Assembly: GCA_032252755.1 (NCBI GenBank)
Contig: JAVUPY010000028.1
Coordinates: 1-33,294, forward strand
Reading direction: 5' to 3'
DNA: 33,294 nucleotides
Source of the DNA: Terriglobia bacterium
Lineage (GTDB): Bacteria; Acidobacteriota; Terriglobia; Terriglobales; Acidobacteriaceae
Shown: positions 16,517 to 23,479 of the stretch, in pieces
Position numbering within the stretch: the stretch's first letter is position 1
Layout: the number at the start of each line of letters is the position of its first letter
Translations under genes and position numbers: made by a program
The notes under the pieces: model-generated
Database searches by the model: none
The model's input: the letters and a program-made list of their open reading frames with translations, nothing else
Told to the model about the DNA's origin: nothing

Positions 16517-17703
16517 CAGCCGATGTGATTCAGCAACGACGCGCCGTGCTGGCGTGCTTTAAACCGAAGCCCGATCTCGGTGAGTTTCTGAGGATTACCA
16601 CGAGTATTGAACGCACTCAGCTACTACGTTGGCTCGACGAGAGCGGAATGGCGATCTACTTGGTCCAACGGTTGGCAGAACATGAACTCTTCCAGCAAAT
16701 CGATGTAGATCTTCGCCAAGCGCTGTACCAGCGGACGGAAGCGAACCGACGCCGAACTTCGGTCCTGCTCCGTGAGTTTGAGCGGGTGAATACTGCCCTG
16801 CAATCCGTCGGAATCGAATATGCGGTTGTGAAGGGATTCACATTACGTCCTGAGTTCTGTCCCGAACCCTGGTTGCGACATCAATCGGATATTGACCTGC
16901 TGATCTCATCAACGGCGCTTGCTCCGGCAACCGAGTGCCTTGGATCGCTTGGATACAAACTGGAAGCAGGCGAAGGTTCAGGAGAAATTTGTTTCGCCCT
17001 TCGGTCCGAACACATGCCGTCCCCACAGGACTTCATCTACGACCCTCCGCGTCACCAGCACATTGAGGTTCACACTGATTTTTACCAGGCGCATTGCGGC
17101 GTTTCGCTCGAAGTGGGCCGCGACTGGGCAGAACACATCGAATGGCGAGAGATTGCTGGGGTGCGCTTCCCTGCCCTCCACCTGCCACACCGATTCCTTA
17201 CACAGGTTCTGCATGTGTTCCGTCACACCTCTTCCTGGGCAAGAGTGGCATGGCTTTACGAAATTGCGCGATTCGTCGAGCGATTTGAGAACAACGATGA
17301 GCTGTGGCATACGACGGATTCGTTGCTCTATGACGATAACGCTCGCAGGGCCTGCGGCGTTGTTTGCGTACTCGTCACAAATGCGTTTGGAACAAAGTTT
17401 CCCGCGATCATCCAGGAAACTTGGATTCAGCCTCTCCCGGTTCGGCAAATGTCGTGGATCAGGGAACATGCGGACTTGTGGATGCTCAGCGACTTCGCGC
17501 ATGCCAGCAAAACGGGTCTACTGCTACAGCGCGAGTTCGCCGATTCGACATTAACTTGGTGGAGTTATCGCGCCGCTCGCTATCGGAAGGCAATCAGGAA
17601 GCTGCAAGCATCGGGACACACGGGACCGCGATTCCTGATGGAGCGGGTCCGCAGACACATGGACTATGTGTGGCAGTCACTGAAATGGTCGGCGCACAAC
17701 TAG
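16513..17703 (+). CDS. Nucleotidyltransferase family protein (PF14907-like)
   Basis: The 396-aa protein shows features of the uncharacterised NTP_transf_5 family: YAVVKGFTL (Lys107-Gly108), an Arg before the acidic pair, HQSDIDLLI (Asp126/Asp128 as metal ligands), and a downstream IEVHTDF (~184-190). The start ATG 16513 overlaps the preceding stop (ATGA), so translation is coupled. Relatives occur beside HPrK-like kinases in lasso-peptide and HprK-related gene sets, where they are proposed to transfer a nucleotide to the modified product or protein. The C-terminal ~200 residues are helical and Trp/Arg-rich. The gene converges on the cytochrome row with a 20-nt gap. Confidence 0.8.
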   Translation: MTADVIQQRRAVLACFKPKPDLGEFLRITTSIERTQLLRWLDESGMAIYLVQRLAEHELFQQIDVDLRQALYQRTEANRRRTSVLLREFERVNTALQSVGIEYAVVKGFTLRPEFCPEPWLRHQSDIDLLISSTALAPATECLGSLGYKLEAGEGSGEICFALRSEHMPSPQDFIYDPPRHQHIEVHTDFYQAHCGVSLEVGRDWAEHIEWREIAGVRFPALHLPHRFLTQVLHVFRHTSSWARVAWLYEIARFVERFENNDELWHTTDSLLYDDNARRACGVVCVLVTNAFGTKFPAIIQETWIQPLPVRQMSWIREHADLWMLSDFAHASKTGLLLQREFADSTLTWWSYRAARYRKAIRKLQASGHTGPRFLMERVRRHMDYVWQSLKWSAHN

Positions 17704-17723
17704 ACTGAAACACCGAGGAAGAG

Positions 17724-18227
17724 CTAATTCCCGGCCGGACGTTCGTCCTTCTGACAGGTCTCGCCACTGTACATAGCAGGCTCACCCAGACTTCCGGCAT
17801 TGGGCAAGTGGCGGATATAGACCACAATGGACCAGATCTCGTCATTATTAAGAACCCCCTTCGACGCTGGCATGCCAGAAGGAAAGATTCCGTTGTCGAT
17901 GATCCACTTCAATTGGCCGTCCGAATAACCTTGCACAGAAGGCGAGTTCAGTTTTGGGACAGGCGGCGACATGTGCTCCGCGAATGGGACGCCGGTGTTC
18001 TGGCCATCCAGCCCGTGGCAGGCGGCGCAGTAATATGAGAAATTCTCACGGCCCTGTGCGATGTTTTCTGCGGTCGCCGGGAACGGGTTCTTAGCCTTGC
18101 GATTTCCAACGAACCACTTCTTGGCGCGCGTCATGACCGAGGTTTCCACTTTCCCCGGCGGTGTGGCCTTGCAGCCCGCGAGCATCACAGCGAACGCGAG
18201 CGGTAACAGTAGGTTGAGAGAACGCAT
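17724..18227 (-). CDS. Lipoprotein cytochrome c (monohaem)
   Basis: The 167-aa protein has a lipoprotein signal peptide (lipobox LAGC with Cys19), so it is tethered to a membrane on the periplasmic side. It carries one haem c motif, CAACH at 67-71. GIFPSGMPA supplies Met119 as the likely distal ligand, and EIWSIVVYIRHLP is the closing helix of class I cytochromes (cytochrome_CBB3 type). A C-terminal tail with one extra Cys is unassigned. It is the last gene of the row, 2 nt after the CuA-type gene, and presumably exchanges electrons with it. Confidence 0.9.
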   Translation of the reverse strand: MRSLNLLLPLAFAVMLAGCKATPPGKVETSVMTRAKKWFVGNRKAKNPFPATAENIAQGRENFSYYCAACHGLDGQNTGVPFAEHMSPPVPKLNSPSVQGYSDGQLKWIIDNGIFPSGMPASKGVLNNDEIWSIVVYIRHLPNAGSLGEPAMYSGETCQKDERPAGN

Positions 18228-18229
18228 AA

Positions 18230-18586
18230 TTATTCAATTACATGAATCTTAAATTTCATCCGGCCGTGGCCCATGCCGCAGAAGTGCGAGCACTTACCAA
18301 TGAAAGTACCCGCGGTTTCCGGTGTAAACGTCACCTCCGCAGTTTTTCCCTTCTTGATCTCTGTCTTGATGCCGAGTTCCTTCACGGCGAGCCCATGCGT
18401 AACGTCCGCGCTGGTAAGTTCCAGCGTGACCGGTTGCCCTTTGTGAACGGTGATCTCGGCAGGTTCATAGGCATAGCGTTTTGCAACGATTTCGATGCGC
18501 TCAGTAGCAGGTTGAGAAGTTCGCGCAACTGCGCCCGTGCTGACGATCCCAATAAGAAACAAAAGAATTGCTTCGGCAACCTTCAC
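18230..18586 (-). CDS. CuA-type cupredoxin (COX2-like, no transmembrane hairpin)
   Basis: The start is the GTG at 18586, set by AAGGAG five bases upstream; an earlier in-frame start would put a polar stretch before the signal sequence. The 118-aa product has a signal peptide (KVAEAILLFLIGIV) and a cupredoxin fold ending in CSHFCGMGHGRM. The CuA ligand set is present: His64 (THGL), Cys99, Cys103, His107 and Met110, with His101 in place of the usual Glu that binds through its backbone. It resembles the soluble domain of cytochrome oxidase subunit II, yet no COX1 or COX3 gene is present and the two N-terminal helices of COX2 are missing. It sits between two cytochrome c genes, so an electron-relay role is likely. 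Confidence 0.85.
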   Translation of the reverse strand: MKVAEAILLFLIGIVSTGAVARTSQPATERIEIVAKRYAYEPAEITVHKGQPVTLELTSADVTHGLAVKELGIKTEIKKGKTAEVTFTPETAGTFIGKCSHFCGMGHGRMKFKIHVIE

Positions 18587-18605
18587 AGAGTCTCCTTGGC
18601 CTGAT

Positions 18606-18911
18606 TTATTGCGCTGCGAGGAACTTAAGAAGTTCCTGTTCATCGTGGTGGCTAAGCATGGCGCGAGTCCGCATGTGCGCTAGCACTGCCGGAATAACCC
18701 GCGGCGAGAGATCATCTGGCGGCTGATGACAGCGGCCGCAGTGGATGGCGAATAGCTCAGCACCGGCGATGCCGCCTTGATTTCTGCCTTTCGCGGAATC
18801 GCGCCTCGCTGACGCTTGTGGTGCGGAACCGGCCGACGGCTGCACCGCAAGTGCAGTGCCGAGCAAGGCGGCAAGTGCTAGTGTGAAAACTGACGTAGAT
18901 CTATTCTTCAT
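18606..18911 (-). CDS. Small periplasmic cytochrome c
   Basis: The 101-aa protein starts with a Sec signal peptide (MKNRSTSVFTLALAALLGTALA). It has a single haem motif, CGRCH at 58-62. Downstream Met residues (Met80, Met85) may serve as distal ligand, and EQELLKFLAAQ is the terminal helix. The segment resembles the short diheme-less c-type cytochromes found next to oxidoreductases. Its ATG overlaps the porin stop by 4 nt (ATGA), and the CuA gene follows after 19 nt, so the three are coupled. Confidence 0.87.
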   Translation of the reverse strand: MKNRSTSVFTLALAALLGTALAVQPSAGSAPQASARRDSAKGRNQGGIAGAELFAIHCGRCHQPPDDLSPRVIPAVLAHMRTRAMLSHHDEQELLKFLAAQ

Positions 18912-19933
18912 TTGGATTGTCCCGGGAAAACTGGAAACAGGAACCGGTAGCTCACCGCGATATTCCAGTCGTTACGATCAGCACCGATCGAGTTCAGAAA
19001 ACGTCCGTAACTAGCATTTACACGCACATTTCGCGGCAAGTAATAGTTCACCCCGACGTCCGCTTGGCGCGCATCGCCGCGGGGGAGCAGGTCTTGTGGC
19101 AGGAACGAACTACGCCAGAACTGCTGGATCCGCAGAACGGGTTCCAGTCGCGCGATTAACGAGGAGTTCACCGGGGCGTTGACGAATCGAAATGCACCCT
19201 CGACCCAGTAACCGAGGCCAGCGGGAGAATGCGCATACTCAGAGCGGACCTCGACTGGGACTTGAGGCGGCTGCCAGGATAGATATGCGCCAGTAGCGTT
19301 GTAATGTTGATCCTGCAGAAACCGCTGGTATGAAGCGCCGATCTCCAGCCGCGGTTTCGTAATGAACAGTCCGGCGCGGCCACCCGCGGCGCGCCCGGAC
19401 TCGAACTTGTCAACCGAGCTATTCGCGGAGTAGTAGGCGGTGTAATTAAGTTGCCAATCAGGCGTGGAAATCGCGGCACCGCGCAACATGACGCCGTCAT
19501 TGGAACCCGCGGTGCGCGTGCCTATCGGAAAAATCAGCGGCGCTTCCTGGAAATTGTGGATCCAGACCGCGCTCACGCGTTCGGAGTACATGTTGAAGGG
19601 ACTGAGAAAGCGGCCGACGGAGACGGTAAGGCGTGGCGCTACACGGAAGTCGAGTTGCAGATAGTCGACTGCGGTGAAACCGGTCGCATCGTAGTTGCCA
19701 TTTACGTCTTTAGCAATGAACTCACGCAAATCGAAGCGCGACTCCAGTAGAAGACGGGAACTAAGAGGCGCCACGACGACTGGTGCGATCACTGGCTGAA
19801 AGAAATTCTGCCCGCCATCCGTCGTGCTGATAAGCCCGGCTCCACCGGAAATGATCGGCACGCCCGACTGTGCGAGCGTCATTCCAACACCAAGCGTCAG
19901 CAGGAAAAATACGGTTTGGAGAATTTGTTTCAT
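18908..19933 (-). CDS. Outer-membrane beta-barrel (porin-like) protein
   Basis: The 341-aa protein has a signal peptide (MKQILQTVFFLLTLGVGMTLA, cleavage before QSG) and then alternating aromatic/hydrophobic strands (LLLESRFDLREF, YLQLDFRVAPRLTVSVGRF, LNYTAYYSA). It ends with a strand ...ISVSYRFLF-like (WNIAVSYRFLFPVF), as expected for an outer-membrane barrel. The first ~45 residues are Gly/Val rich. No TonB box or plug domain is seen. It heads a coupled set with cytochrome c and CuA genes, so it may deliver a substrate to, or anchor, that electron-transfer module. Its start is preceded by a strong hairpin (19948-20004) and no evident Shine-Dalgarno. Confidence 0.75.
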   Translation of the reverse strand: MKQILQTVFFLLTLGVGMTLAQSGVPIISGGAGLISTTDGGQNFFQPVIAPVVVAPLSSRLLLESRFDLREFIAKDVNGNYDATGFTAVDYLQLDFRVAPRLTVSVGRFLSPFNMYSERVSAVWIHNFQEAPLIFPIGTRTAGSNDGVMLRGAAISTPDWQLNYTAYYSANSSVDKFESGRAAGGRAGLFITKPRLEIGASYQRFLQDQHYNATGAYLSWQPPQVPVEVRSEYAHSPAGLGYWVEGAFRFVNAPVNSSLIARLEPVLRIQQFWRSSFLPQDLLPRGDARQADVGVNYYLPRNVRVNASYGRFLNSIGADRNDWNIAVSYRFLFPVFPGQSK

Positions 19934-19947
19934 TCGCGGTATCGGAA

Positions 19948-20004
19948 ACGGCAGAGTCGTGATCGGAATCCGAGCCGGGTTTTCGAGTTCCTCGACTCTG
20001 CCGT
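19948..20004 (-). promoter_or_regulatory. Long-stem hairpin in the leader of the porin-like gene
   Basis: Bases 19948-19959 (ACGGCAGAGTCG) and 19993-20004 (CGACTCTGCCGT) are perfectly complementary over 12 bp. The 33-nt loop contains a further GGAA/TTCC pairing. On the minus-strand transcript the hairpin ends 14 nt before the porin start codon and is followed only by a short TTT. It may be a terminator-like element between the kinase and porin genes, a processing or stability hairpin, or a translational regulator. Confidence 0.55.
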
Positions 20005-20146
20005 CGTGCGATGGAAACGAACTTAACGTGTAACTTCGGTGCAGTTGTCACCAAAACGTAACCGCGCGGTGAACAATTCCCGTCGAGTTTGCAACTCGGA
20101 TCAATATTTGTAATGTGGTGTACAGTTCGCAGCTTTGGACCGAAGG

Positions 20147-21919
20147 TCACGCGAGGGCGCATTGCGCTTCCGACTGGAGGGGCACAAACCGGGGCAAGTG
20201 AACATGAATGACGGTTCCTGCTTCTGACGTCTTCTCTACTCGCACTTCTCCGCCATGGTCGTGCACAATCTTGTTGACGATTGCCAGCCCAAGACCTGTG
20301 CCGTTCACCTTTCCTGAACTGACGAAAGGATCGAAGAGGGTCTGCCGGACGGCTGCAGGTATGCCGTGACCGTTATCCGTCACCCGGATATCAAAGTGAG
20401 TCTTGTCTCCCTTAATCTCGAAGAGGATGTCGCCCCTTTGCCCCACCGTCGCTTCACAAGCATTCAGTGCAAGGTTAAAGAAAACGCGTTCGAGTTTGCG
20501 AGGGTCGAAGGATCCCTCCATGTCTCCTTCAGGTCGTATATAAATCGTACAGGCTCGGAATTCCTGTCTAGCATTTACGGCGTCTACTGCACGCCGGACG
20601 ACGTCATCTAGCTGCCCAAAAACTGGCGTTATCGTGCCGTCCTCGCGCGAGAGTTCGCGCAGAGAATCAATAAGGTCGGTCATCTGGTCGGATGCCGTCT
20701 TGATCTCCTGGTATATCTCCTCGCGATCCGCCGAATTTGCGCCGGCTTCATAAAGGAACTCAGCATTGGCAACAACGGCCGACAGGTAATGGCGCAGATC
20801 GTGAGAAATGGAACTAGCAGTGCGGCCAAGCGCCGCGATCCGCTCGGCCTGAATACGATGCTTCTGCGATTCCAGCAGCTGCGTTCTCATATTTGCAAAA
20901 GCGTTGCCAAGTTCAGCGATCTCAGTGCTGCCCTCGGGCTTGATCGAATAAGCGTAGTCACCTGCAGCTAGTGCGCGAACTCCCGCGACCAGATTATCCA
21001 GAGGACGAGTTACGGCGCGTGAGATAAGCGAAAAGACGATCGCCGCAAACAGGATTGCGGCGGCGCCAAGCGCGAAGATGGTCCGGTTGAGGTGTTGCAG
21101 GAATGCGTTTGATGTGGCAAGTGGAAGCAGGACATAGCATCGCACCGGCGTGGGCAAGCTCTCCTGAACCAGGACAGACGCCATCTCGTACTGCGCGTTC
21201 CCGAGTCTTATTTCTTCGCTACCAATGTCCGAAGTTTTCGCTAACCTGAGGTGCACCTGCAAAGCCTGCTGTTCTTCCGCCGAGAGAGTACTCGCAATAA
21301 CATTCCCATTCGTCGCAAGAGCAATCTGGCCGCCCGCACCACGTGCGAGCTGATCAGCAAAACTGTCGTCGACCTGGTATCCCGAAGCGATCAGGCCAAG
21401 TTGTTTTTCGTTTGGACCCGATCCGGCAGTAATCGGTCGAATGAACACCCAGTACAGGAGCCCATTGTCATACCACCAACTCGCTGACGCATCATCTCGG
21501 AGGGCCGCCTCCAAGTGCCGCTCGGAAGCCGCCCTTGACCATCCCGGTCGCGACACATGCAGAGCCATAACTTTACCCTGGTTATCAGAGAGCACCATCA
21601 GGTCACTGAGCGAGAGCCGAAAGAAGGGGGCCGCTCCATCCTGGATAGTCGGTGCGTCTGTCGTCATCAGGGCCTTCAGGGTTGGCAACTCGGCAAGCAA
21701 TGCAGCAGAACGCGAGAGTTGCGCTTCGCGCTGTCGTTGCACGCTCTTAAATGCTGTGATGGAGGCGGCGATTCCGTCCTGAACCTGTTGCTCTACTTGT
21801 GCACGAACGGTGTAGCGGACGATCAGCAGGACTCCGGTGGTGAGCGCGGCAATCAGCAGCAGCGTCGCAATCAATACTTGTGTTCGGAGACGCAGGTGCA
21901 TCATGACCTTACTCACCAT
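20147..21919 (-). CDS. Membrane sensor histidine kinase (Cache-like sensor, HAMP)
   Basis: The ~590-aa kinase has a basic N-terminus, TM1 (LIATLLLIAALTTGVLLIV), a periplasmic sensor of ~240 residues resembling a double-Cache domain, TM2 (FALGAAAILFAAIVFSLI), and a HAMP linker (PLDNLVAGVRALAAGDY). A His-kinase dimerisation helix follows (SSISHDLRHYLSAVV) and then HATPase boxes (NLALNACEA, DNGHGIP, GTGLGLAI). It should phosphorylate the adjacent regulator. I list ATG 21919; a TTG at 21931, forming a TTGA overlap with the regulator stop, and ATGs at 21904/21901 are alternatives, none with a strong ribosome-binding site. Confidence 0.9.
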   Translation of the reverse strand: MVSKVMMHLRLRTQVLIATLLLIAALTTGVLLIVRYTVRAQVEQQVQDGIAASITAFKSVQRQREAQLSRSAALLAELPTLKALMTTDAPTIQDGAAPFFRLSLSDLMVLSDNQGKVMALHVSRPGWSRAASERHLEAALRDDASASWWYDNGLLYWVFIRPITAGSGPNEKQLGLIASGYQVDDSFADQLARGAGGQIALATNGNVIASTLSAEEQQALQVHLRLAKTSDIGSEEIRLGNAQYEMASVLVQESLPTPVRCYVLLPLATSNAFLQHLNRTIFALGAAAILFAAIVFSLISRAVTRPLDNLVAGVRALAAGDYAYSIKPEGSTEIAELGNAFANMRTQLLESQKHRIQAERIAALGRTASSISHDLRHYLSAVVANAEFLYEAGANSADREEIYQEIKTASDQMTDLIDSLRELSREDGTITPVFGQLDDVVRRAVDAVNARQEFRACTIYIRPEGDMEGSFDPRKLERVFFNLALNACEATVGQRGDILFEIKGDKTHFDIRVTDNGHGIPAAVRQTLFDPFVSSGKVNGTGLGLAIVNKIVHDHGGEVRVEKTSEAGTVIHVHLPRFVPLQSEAQCALA

Positions 21920-21927
21920 GGCAACGC

Positions 21928-22653
21928 TCAATCTTGCAATGGAGAAGCCACTCCGTTGGGAACGAATTTGTACCCTAACCCATGCAGCGTCAGAAAATAC
22001 CGCGGGTTAGCCGGATCCGGTTCTAGTTTGTGACGCAAACGAAGGATGTGGTTATCTACCGTTCGAGTCGAAGGATAGTTCTGATATCCCCAAACCTCAT
22101 TCAGCAGTTCGTCCCTCGATATGACTCGCCCCGGCGACTTTGAGAAGAAGCGGACCACCTTGAACTCCTGCGCCGTCATCGTAACCGGGCGCCCAGCCCG
22201 CATAACTTCCATGCTTGTGAAGTCGATTCGTACATCACCGAAAGAGAACGTTTCGCGTGCCTTTCCCGGTTGCGCGTTCGCGGGTGTTTCGGAGCCTCGC
22301 CGCATTGCTCTCCGCACACGCGCAAGTAGTTCGCGTGGACTGAAAGGTTTGGTCACATAGTCGTCGGCTCCCAGTTCGAGCAGCAGAACCTTGTCTTCGA
22401 CTTCGGAATTGGCGCTAAGCACCACGATCGGGACGGAACTGTTCAGGTTCTTGAATTCGCGGCAGAGTTCTTTTCCCGAGATCCCGGGGAGTTTGAGATC
22501 GAGCACCACGACCGATGGCGCTTGACGCCGAAATGCCTCCAACCCAGCGACACCGTCGGAAGCGATTTGCACATCAAGAGCGTCAGCCAGGAACAAGCGT
22601 TGGAGTGTGCGCTGCATGGCCCGGCTATCCTCGACTACTAAGACGGTTTCCAT
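21928..22653 (-). CDS. OmpR/PhoB-family response regulator
   Basis: The 241-aa regulator has a receiver domain (VVEDSRAMQR; phospho-acceptor Asp52 in VLDLKLPG; Lys in YVTKPFSP). A winged-helix DNA-binding domain follows (VRIDFTSMEV, LTAQEFKVV-like TAQEFKVVRFF, RDELLNEVWGY, RTVDNHILRLRHKLE). It precedes and abuts the kinase gene and therefore forms its cognate pair. Its position inside the electron-transfer row suggests it controls those genes. The ATG at 22653 has AGGGGG just upstream. Confidence 0.93.
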   Translation of the reverse strand: METVLVVEDSRAMQRTLQRLFLADALDVQIASDGVAGLEAFRRQAPSVVVLDLKLPGISGKELCREFKNLNSSVPIVVLSANSEVEDKVLLLELGADDYVTKPFSPRELLARVRRAMRRGSETPANAQPGKARETFSFGDVRIDFTSMEVMRAGRPVTMTAQEFKVVRFFSKSPGRVISRDELLNEVWGYQNYPSTRTVDNHILRLRHKLEPDPANPRYFLTLHGLGYKFVPNGVASPLQD

Positions 22654-22662
22654 GAGATCCCC

Positions 22663-22680
22663 CTGAAATTCTTCTGAATT
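22663..22680. promoter_or_regulatory. Candidate regulator-binding direct repeat
   Basis: CTGAAATT (22663-22670) and CTGAATT (22674-22680) are repeated with 11-bp start-to-start spacing, the spacing typical of OmpR/PhoB-family tandem sites. They lie 10-27 nt upstream of the regulator start. The match is short, so autoregulation is only a possibility. Confidence 0.25.
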
Positions 22681-22769
22681 CCCCTATGTTCAACCAGCCG
22701 CTATGGATATTGGAAGGGGAAGGAAAACTTTGACCGCGTCGTTACAAGATTGCGACAATCAGCTTCCCC

Positions 22770-23477
22770 TCAGTAATCCGGCTTAAGCGCATCGGGATCG
22801 TAGTCTTTGCCGTATTTATTCTTGTGCCGGCGCGATTCCGCTTCCACGGTAAGAATGACTGGGCTCAGCGTTCGATTGCCCGCTATCTCAAGCGTATCTT
22901 GGGCAGACTGAAGAGCTTTTTGGGTAGCCCCCTCGTGCCAAACGTGCAATTCATATTTGCCGGGTGGAATGTCTGCAATCCTAATCCGCCCAGAGCTGTC
23001 CGATGTTCCGTACCACCAAGATCTTACTGCGATGATCACGGCGCTCATCTGGGGGTGAATGTTGCAAAACAGGTAAGAAACACCCGATTTGTCGAACTGT
23101 ACCGATTTCTCTCCGCCTGCCTGGTACAGGCCTAGATCAAACCGCTTTCCCTGGTAAAGCGAGAACACGTTGTGAAACCACGGGTCGAGATTTGGAAAAT
23201 CGACGTAACTGCCAAGCGGCACCACTAGCAAGTTCGGCACAAATTGCTTGTCCTTCTGCGCCATTCTGAAGTGCTTGTCTGAGGCTGTTGCGGCCCTGAA
23301 ACTCGAACTGACAGGTACCAGCCATGCTACGGACTTGCTCATGTCCTTGGGAGCCCGCTGGCGGCCAGCGTACGCAAGCTTCACCTCCAGTTCCAGGCTG
23401 TGGCCGACCTTTGGACGCTGCGCCAGCGCATTGGCACTGATCAGAACAGCTAACCCGAAGTGAAGGAAAGTCTTCAT
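22770..23477 (-). CDS. Periplasmic type-1 copper cupredoxin with carboxypeptidase-regulatory-like tail
   Basis: The 235-aa protein has a signal peptide (MKTFLHFGLAVLISANALA). Its plastocyanin-like domain shows the type-1 copper ligands His102 (PWFHNVF), Cys138, His141 and Met144 (FCNIHPQM). From ~160 a small beta domain (SGRIRIADIPPGKYELHVWHEG) resembles carboxypeptidase-regulatory-like modules. Proteins with this pairing are often labelled methylamine utilisation protein, but no methylamine dehydrogenase genes are present. It starts 2 nt after the upstream barrel gene and is likely an electron carrier at the outer-membrane face. Confidence 0.85.
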   Translation of the reverse strand: MKTFLHFGLAVLISANALAQRPKVGHSLELEVKLAYAGRQRAPKDMSKSVAWLVPVSSSFRAATASDKHFRMAQKDKQFVPNLLVVPLGSYVDFPNLDPWFHNVFSLYQGKRFDLGLYQAGGEKSVQFDKSGVSYLFCNIHPQMSAVIIAVRSWWYGTSDSSGRIRIADIPPGKYELHVWHEGATQKALQSAQDTLEIAGNRTLSPVILTVEAESRRHKNKYGKDYDPDALKPDY

Positions 23478-23479
23478 GT

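Noticed and set aside
15148-17703. Lasso-peptide gene cluster
   Set aside because: HPrK-like and nucleotidyltransferase genes fit, but no asparagine-synthetase-like cyclase, B1/B2 protease or precursor is present.
22770-23477. Methylamine utilisation function for the cupredoxin
   Set aside because: No methylamine dehydrogenase subunits or maturation genes are nearby; the name would rest only on common database labelling.
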